This document shows positions 7,376-30,340 of a stretch of 30,340 nt of DNA, piece by piece (the first letter of the stretch is position 1; each line of letters opens with the position of its first letter). This stretch comes from Apostichopus californicus. Its lineage: Eukaryota; Echinodermata; Holothuroidea; Aspidochirotida; Stichopodidae. The stretch spans positions 639 to 30,978 of the forward strand of contig JAIPMN010011920.1 in the NCBI GenBank assembly GCA_020650975.1, in the 5' to 3' direction. Made by a program: the position numbers and the translations under genes. The notes beneath the pieces were generated by a model. The model ran no database searches. It had not been told where the DNA came from and saw only the letters and a list, made by a program, of their open reading frames with translations.

Positions 7376-10300
7376 AACTTCTCGAAAATTAACTTTGTCT
7401 TTCTTGTTTGTGACTTGGTTCGTAGCCATCGGTGGAAGTAACCTCCAGCATCCAGCTGCGTCTGTGAATGACCAATATCTCTTTCCCCCAAAACACTACT
7501 TTGGTGCACGTTGACAATGAGGTTTATCGCATTTGGAACAAAATATACCAGCCTGTCCCATCCATTACGCGCAGTGGCTGTTCTATATAAACCTTACTGT
7601 GGATAGAATCGTGGCACCCTCTTCTTACTCAATCTGCTACAACATTTTAAAATAAGTCTTGTTATTTCAATGACAAGGATTACGATTTAAAGTGATAGCA
7701 TAAGAATGGGCTGGGGTATAGCACATATATATTATTCAACAGCTCCGCCCAAATAATGATCAATAGTGAACGGGGAAGCGGGGAGGGATGGGGGAGTGGG
7801 GATACTCCCACAGTTTTTATGGATTCCGGAGGCAGCTTTACTTTCTGACTGAGATCTCGTTCAAAAGCACTTTCGAAATTATAGAAGGCTGTTGGTGACT
7901 CCTACCAGTCTTGCTTACATGCACATTGGTTAATCCGGCCTGTCTCAGACACACCCTTTACTTAAGGTCTCCAATCCTGTCCAAGTTCGCAGCCTCCTCC
8001 CATTCCCAAGAAGAGATTTTTGTCTTTAATAGATAATAAATTTCAGCGAAATGTGATTCATAATCAATCAAAATTGAGCCTCGCGAAGGCAGTAGCGCCA
8101 TGGGTACTCCCCTTTCAAGATGCTTGTCCCCATGACCCCCGCCCCCACCCACCCCCACCCTAGTCTGCAACAGTAAAACAAACCTGAGATAATTCTCCCT
8201 TACGTCCAAATTTCCTTTTAATAATTGGCTAATGAAAAGTAGCTGCGAGAGAATTATCTGGAATTCTAACTACCCCCCCCCCCCACCAGATACATTTCAG
8301 TGTAGGTGTAATTCCTCCTTCTGGCATGTATTTTGGTGCAAAATAAAATTGCTACAACAACTAGCAAGACCTTTCCAATACCAGTGTACAGTCCCCCCCC
8401 CCAAAAAAAAACTTTGCTTTCCCCCACTTGATCCCCCACTGTGGAATTTTTGGTGCCACCACTGTGCGGAGGAAATCCATCAAAGAACTCACATCTGCTG
8501 ACTATAAGCCACCAGCACGACTGGAGCTGATCTGATTTGCAGGGGCACTGGAGTGTGATGTGGGTCAGGACACTCCTTTCACCACCACTGCCATTATTCT
8601 GGTTGTTTTGTAATTCCACCCCCCCCCCACCCCGGTCCCATCCTCTCCACTGCTCCAATGATCTGCTACATCCCTAGTTTTATGCCACAATTAATAATGA
8701 AGTTAAATCAAGACCATATCAACAGACGGCTAAAAAACAAAAATCTGATGTTTCTTGTTTTAGTATTCTCTTTCTCTATTTCTGTATTTTTTTTTTACAT
8801 GTGATATGCAAATAAATTTATGACATAACAAATCAATATATAGTACATGTGCTTTGATGATAAATGAGTCTCACACTAAACATGATGGTAGCTTTTAACT
8901 CCCAACACAATATGAAAAAAACAAAGTTACAGCATGGTGCATATCTTTCCGAGAACTTACATCAGAATTAGCTGCTCAATAACAAATCTCTACAATTGAT
9001 GATAAGCTCAAGCCAGAATAAGACTGATAATACAAGTATCTTGAGGTTTAAAAAATGACCTTAATATGGCAGAACTTTGAACTAAATTAAGGAAAATGTC
9101 AGCTCTTCTATACATGACCTTATTTTGCCTATGTTGACCCATTGTTTTAAATATTGATTAAGAAATGTTCATACATGCAACAGAGCACCCACGAGTGACA
9201 GTGAACATCATTTTGCCCTTGACTAATTTGCGAAAGATTCTAACAATGTCATTTGAAACTTATCAGTCTCACATTATTCTATTGAGTTTTGTGCCTCCTC
9301 TCAGGGAACTGACCATTTGGTCTGTGTGCTAGACTAAGGTGTCCAGCCACTTTGATTGAAGAGCCTGTGATATATTATAGGTCATTCCTAAAATATTTAC
9401 AAGTGGTGCAAACTGCAAGATGCACTGCCAATTTTGTTTTTATTGGGATGGGGAGGGGAGGGGGGGAGGCGGTCTACAACATATCACAATTAATTCTGTG
9501 CTGCAGTCATCTTTTCAGACTTAGACTAGAACCATTCAACAGCACATCTGGCATAAGGTAAAAACTAGTAAAGACTTCAGGTAGGACATACCGGGATATG
9601 TTTAACAGTTTTTGAAGGTTTGTATGTGATCAACCTCCAATAGCCATTTCATAAATCTTACATACGAAACAAATTCCCATTCTCTTCTAAGATTGCTTTG
9701 CTTCTGTTGAAAGGTACAAACTAATTAGTATACTAACTTATTTGTTCCATACCAACTGTCACTGTTATCTCAGAATGACATGAAATATGTGAGCAGTAGG
9801 TTATCGCCCCCCACCCCACCCCCCCCCCCACCCCATTCCAATTTTGCCCCTATATATAATGTGTGGGTGAGCATCCACAACTAGGAAAAATAGGATAACA
9901 AATCATACATAATTTACATATAAATAGCAAGCACAGGTATGTATACACATAGGCACATATATTTAGGTATATAAGATTTTCATTTTCAAAGACATGTGTG
10001 TATATAGATATATAAAGGTTCCTTTTTCTTATTAAAGATACAAAGTAAATGTTACATAAACAGTAGATAATAATGTGCTCATATTCTTTCTTTAGATGGA
10101 AGAAATAATGTATAAACAAAAACACTGTTGGAAGTTTGAAGCCTCCTTTGTCTCTTTTTGAACTGTCTGATCATCCCTCACCCCTCCCCCACCCCACCTT
10201 CCCAATTTCAGCTCTTTCCCATGTACTTCTACTCACAAAATATTGTTATATTCCTTCCTCCCTAGATTGGCAGACAAACTCTAAGAGAAAGCTCCAAATG

Positions 10301-12975
10301 AATGTCGTCTCTTCAGGTTTTGAGACCAATTTTCAAAATATGAGTATTAAAGAAAAACAGTCTTTCTATGAACTTAGGAACTTATGAAGTGTAAAGAATA
10401 TAGAATTGTATTTAAATGAGTGGAAATTACGGAGAAAATAATTTAATGCAATTATCGTACGGTTCAGGTAATTCCAAATAATTTCACCTTTTGGGCACAA
10501 CTGCCAACTGGAATTTTGCAAACTCCAAAATGGTCGATACTTTGGTGACCAAATCAGTTCCTCATTCTTCAGACCCAGTTTCGGGTTTACATTTCAGTAA
10601 ACTGATACCGAACTAGAGCTCACTTATTTCACTCAGTGAGAAATACGGTACAGCATATCCGTCCGACCTAAGCAAGGTCAAAGGTCACTCACCCATGTAC
10701 ATTCACTGGTTTCACTTCCCGGATAAATTTTGTCGTTAACAAAAGGTAAGATACTCTTCGGTTTTGAAAAGACACACGTGTAAGGAAATACTAAAATAAT
10801 CCCGTATAACTGTAGATCCACATCGCTGAAATCGAACTCATTTGGCAGCTCTCATCAATTGGGATAGTTTACAACTGAAGGTGTCACTCGGTATATTATT
10901 ACTGATGTATCCCACCATCTAACATAACAACTTAAATAACTACTTGACAGAAAACACTGTCTGTTATAAATGATTGTATCCAACAGAAACAGCATGTTCA
11001 GCACACAGATTGTACAGTAAGATAAAGTATAAAACACATTTCCTATTATTTGTCAGCTGATGTTTGTTAACAGAAAGATTGTCCAGAGACAGATATATTT
11101 TTTGACTTATCGGAAGAGGAGTTACACATTCAAAGCATCCCGGTGAAATTTGAAACAGGAAAAAAAAAATGTCCAAAAGAAATCAGTCAATCAAAGGATG
11201 GAAGGGAAAAACAATTGCTTTCTATACGCTGCAGTGCTGCACTTAACCAGACATTTCATCAGCGTAAAAAAAACAAAAGAAAAAAGTTACTTTCAAATTA
11301 AATAAGCTTTGTAAGTAATTGAATGTCATCAAGGTAATACCAAATTTTTTTACACAATGTCAACAAACTTTACTCCAAAATTATCTAATTTTAAGTGACA
11401 AACAGTGTATAGGTTAAATTTACCCCGAAAAATGTCACTCTGGCACGGCCTCCTAACATGCCCTAACACTCGCCCTCGCACGCACCCTCACAAATGCCCT
11501 AAATACTTCAGCACCTTTTAACGCAGAAAACATTTGCTACTCCGTATCTGAGTGACCGGACTTTGCCCACTTTAACCCACAAATCAAAAGGCAACCGTTG
11601 GTTCTTCTGCTAGTAAAGAGCAGATCAGTGACTAATCTTTAGGAACGACTGGGGCATTAGATTAAGAAAGTGGCTTGGATTTCTATATATGCAACCATTA
11701 GCATTAATAGCTGTAACATATGTTTGTACTACTGCTAAAATGTCTTGCAATGAATCAAGGCTAGGCCATTTTGGCTGGAAAATAACAAAAATATCATCAA
11801 GAAATGTAGATGAGTGAAAGTAGTTCATCATCATGAAAGGCATAATTGAAGGTGATATAAGTTTTGTAACATCAGCTGAAATATGACTGTTGTTAATAAA
11901 TCGAAAGTTTGAATATATTTTTGTTAGAACATTAATTCTCAGCAGACAAGGATTTGGGTGGGGGAATAGTGGGGAGGGATACACCCCTAACCCACTTTGT
12001 CAACACCAAACGAAAGTAAATTATAGAAAAAAAATGAAATTAGTTATTAGCACAACCTTGCGTGTAGAACTTATTCATAGATTAAAATTCATCGCCTAAA
12101 TATGCCTAGGAATGGGACCATTTTCAGATCACAAAATTTGAATCCTACCCACAAGTAGAAATATTCAAGGATCCACTAACTATACATTCTTTCAACTTGA
12201 GGGAACCCTCCAATATTAATAACAACCACCTGCATATGAACGTATATATATATATATACAAAAATGAGTGGTTTATTTCGAAACGAAACAAAATTATGAC
12301 ACATTCCCCAAAGTAAAAAAAGTAATATATCAATTTTGGAAAAATATCACTATGCAATGTAAAGGTTATAGCTATATATATGTGATTCTTTCAGAGTATT
12401 GGTGAATACTGCAAAAAATATGAGTTGCAAAGATTAATAATGAAATTTACACACTGGTAAGTAACAACATAATATAAAGTATCATCCACATGCATGACAG
12501 CATCTATACACACTTTCACCTGCAAAACCAATCCCCACCCAGTCCAGGTGGCTCAAGCACCATATCTTTAGTCACTCCCTCCAATTCTACATGAATCAGA
12601 ACAGCTGGCCAGGGTTTTGAATTTTGCAGCCATTGCAACTATTTTTAAACAGCCAGCAATTGGCACCATTTTTACAAAATGCAGCAAAGTAATTATAAAA
12701 CACTCGGATATGATAACCTAGATTGTTCCTGCAAAATCTATTATTAAATGATCTGTTCGGTATAAACTAAATCATAGGCAAGAAAACCAATTTTTTGCAA
12801 AACTAAACCGATCAAAATTTGCTATAGTACTTCTTGGATTCCCCAAAATTTGGGTTCTTTCTTTCTGATAAAAAATCTTGCACCCCATCCCCAGCCTATA
12901 AAATCTCGCCAACGACAGACTTTAAGAAGAAGAGAGTATCAAAAGTTCACAGTAATTTCAAAGCTGTTCCTTCCT
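7376..12975. other. intergenic stretch without a supported gene
   Basis: It holds scattered short open frames with no recognisable domain, many poly-C runs (8275-8284, 8394-8402, 8620-8632, 9807-9834) and AT microsatellites (for example 12243-12257). The distal 3' UTR of GRB2 may lie at its right end. The 119-codon minus frame at 11625-11984 has no motif I know. Confidence 0.5.
9807..9834 (-). repeat. poly-C tract with G-quadruplex potential on the minus strand
   Basis: Runs of seven, four, eleven or more, and four C are separated by single A residues. On the minus strand this is four G-runs with one-base loops. Confidence 0.6.
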
Positions 12976-12981
12976 TTTATT
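12976..12981 (-). promoter_or_regulatory. candidate GRB2 poly(A) signal
   Basis: AATAAA on the minus strand about 200 bases past the GRB2 stop codon, the nearest match I saw. Vertebrate GRB2 has a long 3' UTR, so a more distal site is also possible. Confidence 0.35.
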
Positions 12982-13180
12982 TGTGTTTTTTTTTCTTCTT
13001 CTTGAATCCAATCGACTACTTTAGCATCTCAACTCTGACTTTGTCCAATTTTTTACCTCATGTATGCATCCTCTAACAGTCTTCCCTCACTAGTAAATGG
13101 TAGACATACTTTCATCCCAAAAAAAAGTAACGTTGTAACCAGAACCTTGATTTCTTTCTTTCTTGTTTGTTGGTGTTTGT

Positions 13181-28221
<15,041 letters not shown>

Positions 28222-28550
28222 TTACACGAAAACATTCAAAATGAAAACAGTTGTTATCAAGTGTCACAGTTATTTACTCACATATATATACTGTACTCAT
28301 ACAGTTCATGTGTAGTAAACAAATACAGACATTTTATAAAAAACAAACTTTGTCACGACTCTCTTCCCCGCTTCTCTCTTCCTAAACTGCGAGAAGTTAA
28401 ACTGGGGATGTGATCCCTGGTTACTTTATTTGCAGAGTAATGTAATTTCTGAATCCCACCCCACCCCCCCCAACCCCACAAATCCCATCCTTCCAGTTGT
28501 GTATTATGCTGGACATTTAATGGCAAGTGAGTTTGTTAATGGGAGCCAAG

Positions 28551-28834
28551 CAGGGGGGTAGGAAGCTTCCAAAAAGTGGGGTGGGACACAACATCAGAGG
28601 GGCAGTTTCTCATTCCACAACCACCACTCGTAAGCCGATACACACCGGCCATATCACTAAAATATATGTGATGTGTTAGTATGCTATCAATACTATTATG
28701 GTGCACATGAAAAAAAAATATTAAAATTAACAAAGGCTTAAGATATCCAAAAGATAGTTCTTCATCAACGGGGCACATTTTATTTGCCAGTATTTTGGGA
28801 AAAAGTGTGGGGTGGCATGGCTCCTACCCCCCTG
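28551..28834. mobile_element. hAT-like MITE with perfect 8-bp target duplication
   Basis: The ends are CAGGGGGGTAGGA and its near-complement, giving 11 or more matched bases. Flanks GAGCCAAG (28543-28550 and 28835-28842) are identical. The duplicated unit at about 29891-29901 shows the empty site. Confidence 0.9.
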
Positions 28835-29020
28835 GAGCCAAGGGATTTCAAGAACTGACCTACTGTAAAGACATGAAAGAAACAAAAAGAAGAGAGTATA
28901 TGCTAAATTGGGATGTGATCCCCCTGAGTTACTTCATTTCCAGGGTAATGTATCTTCTGAACCTCACCCCCACCCCCCATTCCATCCCATCCTCCGACCC
29001 ACGAGAGGAAAGGTTATATC

Positions 29021-29611
29021 CAGGCCTCGACAAATCGATCGCCAACTCGCCAATTGCGACTAGAATTTGCGACTGGCGAGCAAAAAATGCATTACGCTCG
29101 ACATTTTGGCGAGTGGCTCATTCGCTCACTGCCTTTATACGATAGGCTTACTATTAACTTGTGAGCCAATCAACAAAGGCCTATTACCTAATGTTACACA
29201 TCACAGTAGAATTACCAAGTGCACTGTTACAAGTAGATCCTAAGGAACAGCTCTGTTCACCAGCTCGAAACTAATTTGATACTAATCGACTAAATGATGC
29301 ACGATAGGTGTAACCAAACTGGAAAACTACAAACTTAAATAAATGCGTAACGACAACTCAAACAGGGGTAACGCATGAATATCATGTTTTAAACACTTTT
29401 GGCGAAGCACAATTTTAATAGATCGTTTTTGCTGTAAACAACTAACAGTAACACTAAACCGCGATATCCTAAGTTAGGCCATACTACCTAGGCTTATATC
29501 ACACAAACACTTTGCGAGAAAAAATGGCGAGTAAATTTAACGTTTTGGCAAGTAGAATTTAGAATCGGTCGCCAGTTGGCGAGTAGTTTTAAAAAAATTT
29601 GTCGGGGCCTG
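29021..29611. mobile_element. hAT-like MITE of 591 bp with perfect 8-bp target duplication
   Basis: The ends are CAGGCCTCGACAAAT and inverted CAGGCCCCGACAAAT. The flanks GTTATATC (29013-29020 and 29612-29619) are identical. The subterminal parts are rich in GGCGAGT and CGCCA motifs on both sides. No coding frame of note is present. Confidence 0.9.
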
Positions 29612-29714
29612 GTTATATCTATAGAGATCACAATAAACCAATATAGCAGGATAGCTATTGGCAAAGTGCATGACTTGCATTATCTGGTTCAAAGGTTAGA
29701 ATCCTTTTCCAACC

Positions 29715-29777
29715 AAAATATACTTGTTTTGCTCTTTCAAATTTGCAAAATATACTTGTTTTGCTCTTTCAAATTTG
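29715..29777 (+). repeat. two tandem 32-bp units
   Basis: A 32-bp unit starting AAAATATACTTG is repeated back to back with at most one difference at its end. Confidence 0.9.
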
Positions 29778-30340
29778 TTGACAATTTCCCATCATATTTC
29801 CTGCCAGTATGTGGATATACTTTATAAGGCCAGTTGTGGGCACTGTTACAGTAGGCTGGACTTTTTAATGGCAAGTGACTGTTTGTTAATGGGAGCCAAG
29901 GGATTTCAAGAACTAGCTGACCTACAGACACGAAAAATAAAAGAAAATAGAGTAAAATACACATGATGGGTACAGTAATTTACGTTTCTTTATATATTCT
30001 GCAGAAGGGCTTCTTCAAAGCGTGAAAAATGTAAACGTCACATTTCATCCATTCTCTGATGATTCTTCCTGCATTTTGAGTCGTCCAAGCGTCTCATTTA
30101 ACTTCCTTAATACTTAGTACATGTATGTATTCTATTCAAAGTATTATTCATAGAGACTTGACATATAGACTAAATAACATCAAACCAGGTGCAACACAAT
30201 ATACAGAGACAATATCATATATACATTTTAGATTAGTGACAATGTTTGTCTCTTGGATGAGCACATACAGTATATATGTACATATATAGTATAAATACCT
30301 AAAAATATATATTATATTTATTACTTATTGATATATATAT

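Larger units (their letters stand above)
28405..29950 (+). repeat. locally duplicated segment split by two MITEs
   Basis: A unit beginning GGGATGTGATCC, running through a C-rich block and TTAATGGGAGCCAAG to an A-rich end, occurs at 28405-28904 and again at 28905-29950. The first unit is interrupted by the element at 28551-28834 and the second by the element at 29021-29611. The second also has about 200 bases (29620-29820) not in the first. Confidence 0.8.

Noticed and set aside
8232..8658. Two overlapping open frames rich in Pro or Gly
   Set aside because: Composition comes from poly-C runs, the frames are on opposite strands, and no motif is recognised.
10680..10760. Possible minus-strand exon ending at GTGAGT near 10685-10692, or a plus-strand donor GTAAGA near 10746
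   Set aside because: The two readings conflict, no acceptor pairs with either, and the short peptide matches nothing I know.
11625..11984. 119-codon minus-strand open frame
   Set aside because: No domain, no signal or clear codon pattern, and it lies in probable GRB2 3' flank. It could be chance.

Overview
The window is animal nuclear DNA. It is AT-rich and intron-rich, with many poly-C/poly-G and AT microsatellites, tRNA-derived SINEs, CR1/L2-like LINE remains and short hAT-like elements. Two gene systems can be read with confidence. The repeat types suggest a marine invertebrate, possibly an echinoderm; that is inference only.

Bases 415-7375 are one large palindrome. Two arms of about 3.4-3.6 kb face each other across a spacer of about 17 bases (3792-3808). 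Each arm holds one complete four-exon gene, and the two genes run divergently (left on the minus strand, right on the plus strand) from a shared upstream region with a TATA box on each side. Each gene encodes a secreted protein of about 597 residues: a signal peptide, about six Vps62/DUF946-type repeat units, and a C-terminal aerolysin-like (ETX/MTX2-type) pore-forming region. Exon lengths (58, 370, 1051 and 315 nt coding) and splice phases are identical in the two copies, and both are open throughout. The duplicated unit runs from promoter to poly(A) signal. Since duplication, the left copy has gained a hAT-like element in intron 1. The right copy has gained a 325-bp tandem duplication in intron 1, which creates a decoy acceptor, and about 100 bp in intron 2.

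Bases 7376-12975 show no gene I can support.

Bases 13181 to beyond 30340 carry a minus-strand GRB2 (Drk/Sem-5) adaptor gene. Four coding exons are visible: the second half of the N-terminal SH3 (28121-28218), two SH2 exons (25691-25813 and 15971-16133), and the C-terminal SH3 with the stop codon (13181-13354). Splice sites and phases fit throughout. The first coding exon was not found and presumably lies to the right of the window. The EF-loop tryptophan that sets GRB2 SH2 specificity is a tyrosine here.

The GRB2 introns are full of mobile DNA: two LINE fragments, several SINEs, a 1.5-kb hAT-like element, and, at the right end, two hAT-like MITEs with perfect 8-bp target duplications inside a locally duplicated segment.

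The two gene systems point tail to tail, with about 5.9 kb between the right pore-forming gene and the GRB2 stop codon. Nothing in the sequence links their functions.
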